Origin: Bradysia coprophila
Taxonomy: Eukaryota; Arthropoda; Insecta; Diptera; Sciaridae
DNA length: 64,000 nt
Reading direction: 5' to 3'
Assembly: GCF_014529535.1 (NCBI RefSeq)
Contig: NW_023503295.1
Coordinates: forward strand, 237,702-301,701
Shown one piece after another: positions 22,276 through 33,284 of this stretch (positions are counted from its first letter, which is position 1; the number at the start of each line of letters is the position of its first letter). The translations under genes and the position numbers were made by a program. Under the pieces are notes generated by a model. The model saw only the letters and a program-made list of their open reading frames with translations, did no database searches and was not told where the DNA came from.

Positions 22276-22810
22276 TGTGGTTATTTGAAGGAACTTTTAA
22301 TAAAAAAATGTTTCGAAAATGCAGTTGGTTCTATTATTCTAATAAATCCACTGGATACTTCGAATAAAATTCTGTTTTACTAATCTTTAGGACTTTACAC
22401 ATATGTGGACCCCTCGTTAAGGGAAGTGGTTTTGATATCCTTGTTGATAAGAAACCTTTATTTTTACCAGTTAGAATTTCAGTTTAAGTTAGAAAGAACA
22501 TTTTTCCTAAATGACGTCGGAAATACGCAACGAAGTTGCGATATAATTTTATGGTCACATGTAGTACAGATTGGTTAACTAAACTTATATGTTTTCCGTC
22601 TGTGTAAGGTTAAGAGAATTCAATCGAAGATATTCTCATACTAAAGGAATAGAAGAAAAATCAGTTTTTATCTCTTGCCTAAAACATCAATAAGGATAGC
22701 TAAACTATCAGCCTTGATCCTTTCAAATAGATCATGTGAAAGTTTCCTGGGTTATGACAATCGGCGACTGTCTCAGATGAATAGCATTAAAGGTCTGTTG
22801 TAAAGGATTA

Positions 22811-23735
22811 GAGGGATTCTTTTGAAAAACAGCCTACCGAAATCGCACGCATTTTCTATTGGAATTTTTTATATGTGCCTAGAAAGGACTTCGACCCTAG
22901 AAGCCAAAACCACTTTCAAAAAAATTCTTCGAAGCTTGTGTGGCTGGTGATAGGAAAATTGCAATTTTCTTACAAAAATTTCTCCAGTTACACGAGCCGT
23001 ACAGGGTCGTGTGGGGTGTCATTATAAGCCGAATAGGGACTTGATGGTTTTAAAATTCATCCACACTGAAATATGTGCAGTTGAAGTTTTCAACCGAAGA
23101 CTAACACTGTTCTTACTGAAATTTCTCGAGGTACACAAGACGTACATGGTCGTGTGGGGTGTCATTTGAAAGGTAATTTAATGTGCTTTTGAGTCAAATA
23201 GGGTATTATGAAGTTTGGATGAATCTATGATGAAATATGTACACTTAAACATTTCAACTTCTATTTCATCGTAGATGCATCCAAACCATATAAGACCTTA
23301 TTTGGCCCAAAAGCACATTAAATTATCTTTCAAATGATACCCCACACGACCATGTACGTCTTGTGTACCTCGATAAATTTCTGTAAGAACAGTGTAAGTC
23401 TTCGGTTGAAATTAAGTTGAAAACTTCAACTGCACATATTTCAGTGTGGATGAATTTTAAAACCATCAAGTCCCTATTTGGCCTAATAGTACATGTGATT
23501 ACCTTTCTAATGACACCCCAAACGACCCTGTACGGCTAGTGTAACTGGGGAAATTTTTGTTAGAAAAGTGCAAGTTTTCGGTTTTTAATCACCTTTCACC
23601 AGCCACACAAACTTCGAAGAATTTTTTTGAAAGTAGTTTTGGCATCTAGGGTCGAAGTCCTTTCTAGGCACATATAAAAAAGTCCACTGGAAAATGCGTC
23701 CGATTTCGGTAGGTTGTTTTTCAAAAGAATCCCTC
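22811..23735. mobile_element. Foldback element (family E), copy 2
   Basis: Inverted repeats begin GAGGGATTCTTTTGAAAAAC and are colinear with 11633-12427. TTA lies on both sides (22808-22810 and 23736-23738), a possible 3-bp target duplication. The arms share the CACACGACC / GTCGTGTGGG landmarks with copy 1. No transposase is encoded. Confidence 0.75.
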
Positions 23736-25743
23736 TTAGTATTCGGAAAACATTTACGAAACCACTTGCGACGATGACTGAAATAATGGCAGCTAAATGC
23801 CTTTACGGACAACTTGTGTCCTTTCAAAGGACTCCTTTTTTAATAAAGAAAATCAAGAAGATTGTGCGACCTGGGTACAAATCCTTCGAACTTTTGAGTT
23901 AATTTGAGCGAATTTAAAACATTGACCACCGGAAAAATTTGAAAACCGACACTATCTCTGTAATATGTTATGTTTGTGCGGAATCAACGCTCTTCAAGCA
24001 AAAGTGATCATAGTCGACAGCCGCCAAATATTGTACAATTTTGTATGAAATGGTTGTTTACAGTGTTTTACAGTAGTGTGACACACTGTCAAGTTTCAGT
24101 ACCCTATTTAGTACCACTCATGCTTAAAGTGCGTTGGTGGAATGCCTTCTTTTTCTTGTTACGAAAACAAGAACTAGATTTTGTGAACTGAATGAAAATC
24201 TAGTACTTCGTCAATAATCCGTAACTGGGCCAACAAAGAATTGTGTTGATTTTTAATATTTCTAAGGGTGAAACACATTTTTCTATTTCAGCCTCTGTAG
24301 ATGTTCACAATTAATATCAGACATAAAACTATCTCTAAGGCCACAAACCACATAAAGGAGAACGTTTTCTCACATTGGCATATAGCTCACATAGTTCTTA
24401 TGTTTGCATTAATGGTATTACCACTAGATTCTACTTACAGAACATTAATCGAAGCGTTTCAGTTCAATTAATCCTGTCGATCGTCCAAATCGTTATTTAT
24501 CCGAAAGACAATTTATTTTTACTTTTTGGATCAATCAAGCGGAACAGTCAATTAACATTCTCGAAAACATCACACCACACTCTCTCGAAGAAAAATTAAC
24601 AAAATAACGACTGAATAAAAAGACGCGTTAAACACAGCGGCAGTTCGGAAGATTAAAATTTGGTATTTGGCATCAAACAGTGCGCAATGGTCCGACAAAC
24701 TATTTATCTGTTTTATATATTGTATGGTCGACACCGAAGCTAATAGCTTTAGAATGAATCTCGCAAGATCATCACAAAATTAAAAATTGAATCCGAAAAT
24801 GTGTAACGAGAAAAATGGTTTAGAAAAAGTGGTATGAGTGGTGGCATGAGTAGAGTAGATACAACAATAAAAAAGCGACGAATTTGGATATTTATTTGGA
24901 ATATAAAAATGTGTTTGTTGTAAGGCAATCGTGCGCGTATCCTGTAGTTGACAAGGTCATAAACTTTCGCACACTTTAAACCAAAAAATTTAATTTTGAA
25001 AAAACTAAAAAACCATTTGATCGATCAGGAAATATCGGATGTTTTGCATGAAATTTATAATTTATTTATTCAGAAAGTATTCGATTATTTCCAAAAATTT
25101 ATGCTTAAAATTTATCACCATAACACATACCACATCACAATACACAATCTACTTGATATTAATTTTATTCGGTTGCAATTCTAAAGAAACGAAAGTTTAT
25201 CATCCGAACAATCAAATTATTATTAACTTAAAATGTTAAAACAACAAAAATAGCGACAAACATTCACAATTTTCGATTTTAAAATGTTAAATTCACTGTA
25301 AAACATTTTCCAATTAAAACCGCTTGTTCAGTGTGTGGATGGTATTTTCAAAACCACGACAACATCTCTACCGATATTATTGCTATTTTTTTTAAAAAGC
25401 ACAAAACTCTTTTTTCATTTTATTAAATTAATAAACTTTCTCGTCTCAAAAAACCAACCTTTATGTATTAATCTTCAATAATATCACATAAAATGCCTCA
25501 AGGGCTGTTGAAAGCGAACAAATTTCATAAATATTTTGAGTTAATAATAAGAAGAAGCAAAAAAAAAAAATCATAAATAAATAAGACAATAATTGGAATT
25601 ATCGGAATTCTAACCTGTCTGCACATACCGTTGGCAGAAAGTAAACTGAAAAATCCACGAAGTCTTTCTTTGCACTTTGTGGTTCTCTGCACGCAGTATC
25701 ATTTACGGCCATTTCGACGAATACCTATTATGATCAGGTTGAT
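23736..25743. other. Gene-poor stretch with a family C MITE copy
   Basis: 23970-24141 is a palindromic family C copy (CAACGCTCTTCAAGCAAAAG to TTAAAGTGCGTTG). From 24142 to 25600 I see only AT-rich DNA. On the minus strand at 25713 an ATG with good context opens a 29-codon frame ending at a GTATGT donor; joined to the dysc start exon it would hit a stop at once, so it is not called as coding. Confidence 0.35.
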
Positions 25744-25905
25744 CAACGCACTTCAAGCAAAAGTGGTACTCTAAATAGGGTACTGAAACTTGACAGTGCT
25801 CCATACAAAATTTTACACTGTAAAAATAGTGTGGATAAAATTTCATACAAAAGTTACTCTATTTTGGCAGCTGTCATGAAGAGCACTTTTGCTTGAAGTG
25901 CGTTG
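25744..25905. mobile_element. 162-bp palindromic MITE (family C), best copy
   Basis: Ends CAACGCACTTCAAGCAAAAG and its inverse. The flanking GGTTGAT occurs on both sides (25737-25743, 25906-25912), a 7-bp duplication that may be a decayed 8-bp one. Degenerate copies are at 12892-13048 and 23970-24141. Confidence 0.75.
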
Positions 25906-26149
25906 GGTTGATTGAATTGCCGGAAATTTTTTTATGACATTCGAGTATTGTTTTTGTTTCAACATTATATCTTGGTGAAGAAGTAAAGGAGCTGAAGAAT
26001 TCGTAGTGTATTGAATCAGGTGATTTTACGTTATCACAAGAATACAATCACCAAATCTCAATTTTACACATTTTCGCTCTTTCAGCTGTGTAAAATTGAC
26101 ATTTGGTGACTGTATTTCATAACAAGATGAAGCTTCTAAAAGTATTTTT

Positions 26150-27385
26150 ACATTTATTTATTTATTCAAAGCGAAAAAAAAGACTGCTCGCATACGGCGC
26201 AGTCAATAAAAAAACGATCTTTTCAATCAACAAATATTACAATAAATAAAAATCATCCGCTCTATTACTTCCTAAAGTTCCAAGAATACATGCCGCATTG
26301 CCTCTTTGTATAGCAATAGAAATTTTCTGCAACAGATAATCTTTGGAACGTGGCTCCCCTGATGCTCTCTTCATCAACGATCCCAACTTGTCAATAAATT
26401 TCCTTGTTTCTGGACCCATGCAACCTAATGATTCAAAGGCAAGGGGGGTAAATAAATAGTTTTCTTTAAGACGTATATAATGATTATGCTTAAATCTCTC
26501 CGCTTTATCTGCAATAGACCCTGCTTTCTTAGAGGATTCACTGATGTATGAAGGAGCCAAAGTATCACGTATTGTTACATCCCATAAAAGTGATTTTCCA
26601 TGACTCCACGGAACTACTGTCATACCATCAGGTCTTTTACCGTCGTCTCTAGAAATACCAGGTGGTTGCAAAATATTGGGAAATCCTGCAGAGGAAAATG
26701 CATGACCAAAAACATTATTGACAGAATCGTGTTTAGCAATAATCCCTATCTTTAATTTGCACGATAAACCATGCAAACCGTCCTTCTTAACCACAGCACC
26801 ACAATTACACTTGTACTCTTCACACAACTGGGATCCTAAACGAAGACCAACAGCAATTCTCGCTGCATTGTTATCTAATAGTAAACCTAGTTGACTCGAT
26901 GGGACAACCTGCAGCCACTTTGAAGATTCTTTTGTAGATGACGCAAGTAGTCTAGCACGAGTAACAGGTTCACTAGAATCTAACATCTCGCTAAAACTGC
27001 TCCTAATCACCGGTAGGTCCCAGTTTCGTTGCACCTTTCTCATTTCATCATTATCTGGAATAAAATCATTAGGAATGGTATCTACTATGCTTGAAATGTC
27101 ATCATCAATAGTCCCGAACTTATCCCATTTCAACCTCGATAAAATCTGCAGAGACCTTTCAATTAGGTTTTCTGTCAAAATAGTAGGAGCCGATTTGGTT
27201 TTAAAGAAAAACTTCAACATTCTCCCTATTTTTAATGTATCTTCTAGGATTTTGATTTTTTTGTCTTGGCTTTGGGTTAAAATAGTATTTGCGTAACAAT
27301 CGAAGAGGCTGTCAGTGAAACTGCGGGTTCGGACTAGGGATCTACTCTTTCTGGACTGAAGGGCTGATAAACTATAACTTCCTTA
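26150..27385 (-). mobile_element. 5'-truncated non-LTR retroelement, larger copy
   Basis: The unit covers an open frame (27382-26237) plus a 3' UTR with a short GC hairpin (GACTGCGCCG / GCAGTC) ending in a TAAATAAATAAATG-type tail near 26150. The 3' UTR is shared with the fragment at 11516-11585. No reverse-transcriptase motif is present, so the element lost its 5' part, as expected for target-primed integration. Confidence 0.7.
26237..27382 (-). CDS. Retroelement C-terminal domain: zinc knuckle plus PD-type endonuclease-like region
   Basis: The frame is open for 381 codons from 27382 (just after an in-frame stop at 27383-27385); an ATG occurs at 27220. In order there is a helical N-terminal part, then C-x-C-x9-H-x3-C (CNCGAVVKKDGLHGLSC), then RH/KH-D-x-N, then GKRPDG followed 15 residues after PD by WDVTIRD. 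A CCHC knuckle followed by a PD...D motif is the layout of the restriction-like endonuclease at the C-terminus of R2/R4/NeSL/CRE-type non-LTR elements; the spacing is slightly longer than classical PD-X12-14-D. Upstream reverse transcriptase is absent. The frame has no stops or frameshifts, so the insertion is young or the fragment is maintained. Not a host gene as far as I can tell. Confidence 0.65.
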   Translation of the reverse strand, partial: GSYSLSALQSRKSRSLVRTRSFTDSLFDCYANTILTQSQDKKIKILEDTLKIGRMLKFFFKTKSAPTILTENLIERSLQILSRLKWDKFGTIDDDISSIVDTIPNDFIPDNDEMRKVQRNWDLPVIRSSFSEMLDSSEPVTRARLLASSTKESSKWLQVVPSSQLGLLLDNNAARIAVGLRLGSQLCEEYKCNCGAVVKKDGLHGLSCKLKIGIIAKHDSVNNVFGHAFSSAGFPNILQPPGISRDDGKRPDGMTVVPWSHGKSLLWDVTIRDTLAPSYISESSKKAGSIADKAERFKHNHYIRLKENYLFTPLAFESLGCMGPETRKFIDKLGSLMKRASGEPRSKDYLLQKISIAIQRGNAACILGTLGSNRADDFYLL

Positions 27386-27942
27386 CTGTTTTGCACACGT
27401 AAAAAATTCCATTTTCTGATTTCTTTCATTTGACATTTGAACAACAGCAGATTAGATACGAAAGTGGATTTTTTTTACTGGAAAATTTTTTCGTCAGAAA
27501 ATCCAAAGAAAACCAAGAAAATCCTTTTAAATCCAAGAAAATCCACCATTTGAAGGTTTTTTTTACATATTTTGCGTAGCACCTGGCCTTAAAATCATAG
27601 AAAATCCTACGAATTCTTATGGACCTGTTACCCTTATAACTTCTCAAAAGTTGCAACTTCTGGAGAAAAATGTACCTTCGAATGTAACAGATCCTTCAAA
27701 GCCATGAATCCCACGGTTCAAGTTCCACACTGCATGATCGGTGTATGATCGGAAATTTCCTCGAATGTTATAAATCCTCCGAAATAGTTGTAGATCCTAA
27801 CAATTCATCAAATTGTCTACATATTTATGAACTTGACAATCAACTCCCGATAAAATTGGGAAATTAAATTTGTTAGAAAATTCCTGTTACCAATACATTC
27901 TTATAACCATTACAATGACGAATGAAACCCATAAAAATGTGG
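27386..27942. other. Intergenic, nothing recognised
   Basis: AT-rich DNA with degenerate AAAATCC-type repeats around 27480-27560. No exon or element border could be supported. Confidence 0.3.
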
Positions 27943-27950
27943 GTACATTG

Positions 27951-28070
27951 GGTTGCTAGGAATCTCGCGCCGCGTCATTCACAATAATTCACATTTTGAC
28001 ACATTTTGTATAAGGAAGATGTCACTTTGTGAGTTATTGTGAATGACGCGGCGCGAGATTCCCTAACGCC
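27951..28070. mobile_element. 120-bp palindromic MITE (family A), copy 2
   Basis: Same ends as the copy at 8479. A perfect 8-bp duplication GTACATTG flanks it (27943-27950 and 28071-28078). Nearly identical in length and sequence to copy 1, indicating recent activity. Confidence 0.92.
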
Positions 28071-28128
28071 GTACATTGAGGTTACGTTTTCTTTGGAGTT
28101 TGCTTCTCAACATCCAACTTTATTGGGC

Positions 28129-28302
28129 AGAGAGATGCTAATATGACGACTGGGTCGTTTCGACGGATAGAGGGAATATGTCGAATGATTTTGAAATTGG
28201 TTGAGCGAAAATGTATTGCATTCTCTCTCAAAAACCCAACTGTCATTCGACATATTCCCTCTATCCGTCGAAACGACCCAGTCGTCATATTAGCAACTCT
28301 CT
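28129..28302. repeat. 174-bp palindrome (about 60-bp near-perfect arms)
   Basis: The left arm includes ATATGACGACTGGGTCG and GACGGATAGAGGGAATATG; the right arm is its inverse, with a loop of about 55 bp. It has the form of a MITE, but no target duplication or second copy was found. Confidence 0.65.
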
Positions 28303-31245
28303 GTTATTGGGATATGAAGTAGATACATTTTTTGGGAGTTTTAAGGTTAGCTGACTTAGTATGCGTTTATTATGTAGGTGGAAGCACGGGTTTTCAGGGG
28401 GATAAATGTACCAATACATGTGTGCACGCACACACGTACAAATAAAAAAAAATCAAAACCCACTACTGATGACCGGTGGCGACTCGCTTGGCGAACGAAT
28501 AATGCGAAGGCGACGTTGGTCGATTTGTATGAAATATCACGTAAGCGACGTTGCTATGGATGAAATTGTCGTTGTTCGGGTTGTCAAAGTTCGTGTTTAC
28601 AGTTACTTGGAACAAACCTATCTCTATCCCACAGCAACGTCCCTAATGTCAAACTCTGGTGATGATTTCCTCAGTATTCTATCGACCATCCATTCCGATT
28701 TCACGTTGATCGCCAATCTATGCAACCTCCATTTTGATACAACTAATTCACTGTATCCTTTGACCATAAAGCAACTGAGCCAACCACAAAACCCGTGTCG
28801 ACTATTGCACAAATTTGATTCTTTGATGATACTTTTCGCCATCTCTATTCTTTAGGTTTGATCAACACTTTTCGTCATTCGAATCCTTCTCGCACGGCAC
28901 GCTACCATCCACGAATATTATGGTGACTGCTTTGCTCAGCACACTTTCCAGTTACAAACCATTTTTCGCAGATCTTTCAGCCTAAAAATTGTTTCTCCAT
29001 CGCATTGTCGTGCTGATATGCACATAGTCATCGCAAGACAAAATACTTTCTGGTATCATCTTTTAATGGTATCGATTAAATATATCGATTTCTTTTAATG
29101 TTTTGCACGAAGACAATGGGGCAAAACATTAAAACCGATCGTTTCACCTTAATGTTTTGCACCATTGTCTTCGTGGCGTTCATCGTTTCGACAAAATAGC
29201 CTTATGCCGCAGCACCATATAACAACTTACCAACAGCAACATCGATGATATTATACGGTGATACTTATACACCAGATGTTGTTGTTGGATAAAATTTTTG
29301 TTTTGTTTATAATATACAGGTGTTGTCTGTACTTGTATGCATAAAGTTGATTTCAAATGTATCCAAGTTTATACCTGTACCTAGCACCGCGACCATTGTG
29401 TTGTTCTTGTCTCGATTTTTTTTTTCTGTAGCGTTCATTAGCGGTCCATGGAAAATATTCAATTGCTTGACAATAAAACGAAAACAACAATATGTTCGCA
29501 CATTAAGAGAAATTTTGTTTGACAAAAAATCTCTTATAATCTGGTTGAGAATGAAATGTGTAAAAAAAGAGAGTCGATGACTCAAAACGCGGACGTAGCT
29601 ATTCGCTGATGAAATGGTTGTAATTGAATCGTTAGGAAGAAACCCTTTGACTGTAGGTGACCCTTTTGATTTGAAACACACCGTCATGGAAGTTACTCAA
29701 GCATCCCAATCAACTATATATGTTGTTCATTGTATTACACTATATACGCGCATTGTAAGGTCGCAGCCATATATCCGATATGTAAATTGGAAATAGTTAG
29801 AACGTATGAAAATATTGTATTCATAGTTGTGACATATGGATGTAACGAAGCGTTAATTTATTTCAGTTTTTGGATTTGTGATAAAGAGAGTTAAGTGACC
29901 TGCAAAGAATGAATATGTTCGTTTCTTTTTGCATGTTAACGTTAACGTTTTACAGGTCGAAGAGGATCTAACACATTAAATTGTTTGCGAATGTTGTAGA
30001 CTCTTGTTAATGGAATAAGAATAAGCATAAATGTACAACTCTAGCGGTTCAGACGGGCTGTATGATGTTTATATACACCTGTTTGTCGTTATTTGGAATT
30101 TTTTATGGCTTAGTCGATCATGGTCTTACAGTTCGTCTCTTCTACACTGGAAACATTCTGATCGTTTAATGTTATAATTTGGTCGCACACGTTTTTTAAT
30201 TATGATGTGTGTCCACATTATACACCTCTCGTCGATCAGAGATCTCTCTGATAACATTTTTTTGGGACACGTAACAGTGAATGTAGAAACTTTCTACTAT
30301 TTATTGTAGTGTCTTTCTCGATAAAATCCGAGATGAATGTGATTCGATGAACGCGACGGCGACGTGAACATATTTTAATTTTTATGGGACATCACCAATG
30401 GTGGAATGAAAACGCATTAAAACTTGAAACTAACGTAACTCTCGTGTCAATGGCATTACGTCTCTTTCTAACAACGTAATTTGTGAAACACCAAAAGGTC
30501 GAACAAATTTTGCATGCCAAGGAGCGATAGTATTCGTCCTCTCATCCTTTTATGGTATGAATGAATATACCTTCATCATACGCAAACTTTGAGATACAAT
30601 TTATTAAAGCAACGTTCCTTGCTTAAAATTAGACATCGAGCAGACACTGAGTGCCTTTACAACTATATTAAATTTAGCATGACTTTAAATTGAGTTTACA
30701 CAAAAATTCTAACTTTAGGAGTTGGAATAAAAGCGCTAAAACCATAAAATTCGACTTCACATAAAACGACTAACGCTTGAAGCGTGTTGACAAAATACTA
30801 AATCACTTAATTTGCGTCGCTACAACACCCTTAGGACAGGGCAGAGATCAACGTTTTTTTTAAGGCAACAATTGTGCAGAAACCTTAATGGTATATAGGG
30901 AAATAGTTATTTAAGTAAGTAGCACAGTCTTCCCGCTACGAGGTAACGTTGGAGAAGATTATTTTTGATTGTGGCCCTTGCCTTCAACACGGAACTCAAT
31001 TACATGTTTTGACAATTTTCCGACAAACTTTACCGAAATCATTTGATTAACCGTCTCGAACACATGTACAAAATTGTCAATCAAAATTTGTGATTTTCGC
31101 AAAAAATTGGTGATTTTTCACAAATTGTTAATAGTACATACAGTCGGAGGCAGTGAAATTTCGACACGAATTTGCTCGAGATTTTGACAGCAAAATTCTT
31201 AACTTCAACAGATCAGTGTCAAATAGCGGTTTCTTCTCTCAAAAA
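28303..31245. other. Gene-poor stretch with a small inverted repeat
   Basis: CACGAAGACAATGGGGC (29110) is inverted at 29161-29177 as GCACCATTGTCTTCGTG. A 149-codon open frame at 28406-28855 and its antisense counterpart show no domain and lack splice support, and are not called. Near 31143 there is a lone CAGTCGGAGGCAGTGAAAT arm of the mariner-like MITE family. Otherwise AT-rich unique DNA. Confidence 0.35.
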
Positions 31246-31392
31246 GTGTCAAATGAGTTGTCAATTTCACAAAGCTAACCTCAAAAGATGTTTCGTTCAC
31301 AGAGCCGCCCCTTGAAATGTATGCGGCGTCTCACCATCCAATACTTTTTTTGTTCGATTTGAGGTTAGCTTTGTGAAAATGACAACTTATTT
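31246..31392. repeat. Inverted repeat (AGTTGTCAATTTCACAAAGC arms)
   Basis: The left arm AGTTGTCAATTTCACAAAGC and the right arm GCTTTGTGAAAATGACAACT enclose about 85 bp. Small palindromic element of unknown family. Confidence 0.5.
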
Positions 31393-31490
31393 GACAGCTC
31401 AAACGACATTGACAATGATCTATTGACAGTTACGACATTTTCGTCATGAAACATATTACCAAAACAAGTTTACTTGAAAATCAGTCAAAA

Positions 31491-32694
31491 CATAGCTAAC
31501 GCCGACCCGTACGAAACACCTATTCGTATCAAAAGCCTTTAATGTGAAACTCTTCATTTCTCTTACTTCATTTTCTTCTCTGCTGAAAAACTATTCTCCC
31601 TTTAAAATCACTTACATTATCCACTCTTTGCCTTGTTATCATATACAACTAAATTGCCGGAGGCAATATAGACAGCCCCGTACGAAGACAAATTTCATAA
31701 ATTCCTATTTAAACAGCTATATACCGCTATATTTACCTATATTTCACTATAAATAAACATTTCACAGAGGAATATGCTATTATATAGCTCAATATAGCTG
31801 TATATAGGTATATATATATGTCCGTATATGGAATCCCTGAAACCCCACACACATAACAAATTATTTCCATGTTAACAGAAACTCTCTAAGTATCATTTTT
31901 CCCAAGATATTTCTATTTTACTAAAATCCAATATGGCCGCCGGCAGCCATTTTGTTAGGAGACCGGAAATAGTACCGGACGCTTTACATTCGTTAATACC
32001 TTTCAAACAAAAAAAAATTCATGAAATTCGGTCAAAATTTACTCGAGATATTGTCAAAATACACCACGTTGACTGTACTTCCGAGTAGCCAGATAAGAGC
32101 TCACTCCAAGAGACCTAGCTCACGCTCCGGAGAACATAATTTCATAATTTTTTTTTCCCTGATTGGTACGGTCAATACCTATCTAATAAAGCTAAAACAG
32201 ACGAAATATGTTCAAATGTGGCCGACCTACAAGCAAAAACTGCTTGCCGCCCTGTGCCTGTTCCACACCAAGGGGTCTAACTCACGAGTCGGTCATCCGA
32301 TTTCCATAAACTTTTTTTTTGTCGATCGGTATTGTAAATACCTTTTATTTGACGTATCACTTACAAGTTTAACGTTTAAATGTCCGGAGATATCTTACAA
32401 AAACCGTAAAGCACTTATTGGGCCACAGCTCGGGAGGGGTCGATCCAAAATCACTCATCTTCGAACTTAGCCTGTCTTTTGACATTACCAAACGGGAAAA
32501 AAAAGAATTTTCAAAATCGGATGCGTTTTACTCAAGTTATCGTGCAGACAGACAGACGGACATTTTTTTTTTCGCGGATTTGGCATCTCTAGACAACCAC
32601 AATAGGTTTCCCCTTACTCAGGGAGTCCAATTCGACGTGTTACAAACGTATGCGTAAACCTATAAGACCCCAGTACTTCGTACGGGTCTAAAAA
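31491..32694. mobile_element. 1.2-kb repeat with GACCCGTACGAA inverted ends, copy 1
   Basis: The left end contains GACCCGTACGAAACAC and the right end TACTTCGTACGGGTC. The same 1.2-kb sequence lies at 55355-56556, inserted in a family E foldback. Open frames across it (for example 32021-32470) follow the repeat and have no known domain. Subregions include TGCAGACAGACAGACGGAC. Related CCCCGTACGAA-ended repeats are at 44745-45525, 60793-61962 and 63906-64000, so this is a superfamily of non-autonomous elements in this genome. Confidence 0.7.
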
Positions 32695-32698
32695 CTCT

Positions 32699-33119
32699 TG
32701 AAGGGTAAATGTAACGCAAGTCCTTTATCTTACTTACAAACTTGTGACGCAAATTTCTTTTTGTAAAATTTTCTTTCACCAATTTTTTGGATGAATTTTT
32801 GCAATGAAAGTAAATGGATAGGCATGGCCAAACGTTCAAATTTGTTCTAGCCGGAGCACATACGGATTTGCATGGCGCCACCTCAAACGAACTCATTTCT
32901 AGTGCAAATTTCCACTAGAAATGAGTTCGTTTGAGGTGGCGCCATACAAATCCGTGTGTGCTCCGACTTGTATGGACTGGCCATACCTACTTATCTACTT
33001 TCATTGAATTTTTGTTGATGAAACTTTTGAGTACGGCGCACAATGCGTCACCCTCAGCGATATCAGTTATTTTGTAAGTAAGATAATGGACTTGCATCAC
33101 ATTTTCCCTTTAAGGGTTT
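32699..33119. mobile_element. Foldback element with GTAACGCAAGTCC-type ends, split by a MITE
   Basis: Inverted ends AACGCAAGTCCTTTATC / AATGGACTTGCATCAC. The 205-bp MITE at 32802-33006 sits in it, flanked by its own duplication. A longer relative without the MITE is at about 46005-46460, and single arms are near 34095 and 47145. Confidence 0.6.
32802..33006. mobile_element. 205-bp palindromic MITE (family B), copy 1
   Basis: Ends CAATGAAAGTA and TACTTTCATTG with about 90-bp inverted arms. Perfect 8-bp duplication AATTTTTG (32794-32801, 33007-33014). A second copy of identical length lies in TUG intron 3 (48686-48890). The structure fits a hAT-type MITE (inference). Confidence 0.92.
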
Positions 33120-33284
33120 TTTGACTGATATCACCACTTTTGTAAGTATGTCATTTCGACAACATCAAAAACCCTTATGGAAATGAAAAAAATTCTAGAG
33201 AAATCAGTCTGAATTCCAAAATCTAGAAATCAATCTTGGTACACCTCACTTCTATCGAAAATAACCTAAACCCATCGAAAAATC

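Noticed and set aside
25628..25713. Possible first coding exon of dysc on the minus strand (MAVNDTACREPQ)
   Set aside because: Good start context and GTATGT donor, but joining to the exon at 19281 gives an immediate stop or a wrong frame; could only be a 5' UTR exon with an upstream ORF.
28406..28855. 149-codon plus-strand ORF
   Set aside because: No recognisable domain, comparable open antisense frame, and no context supporting expression.
32021..32470. 149-codon ORF, also present in part at 55876-56326
   Set aside because: Lies in a dispersed 1.2-kb repeat; the second copy breaks the frame and no transposase or other domain is visible.
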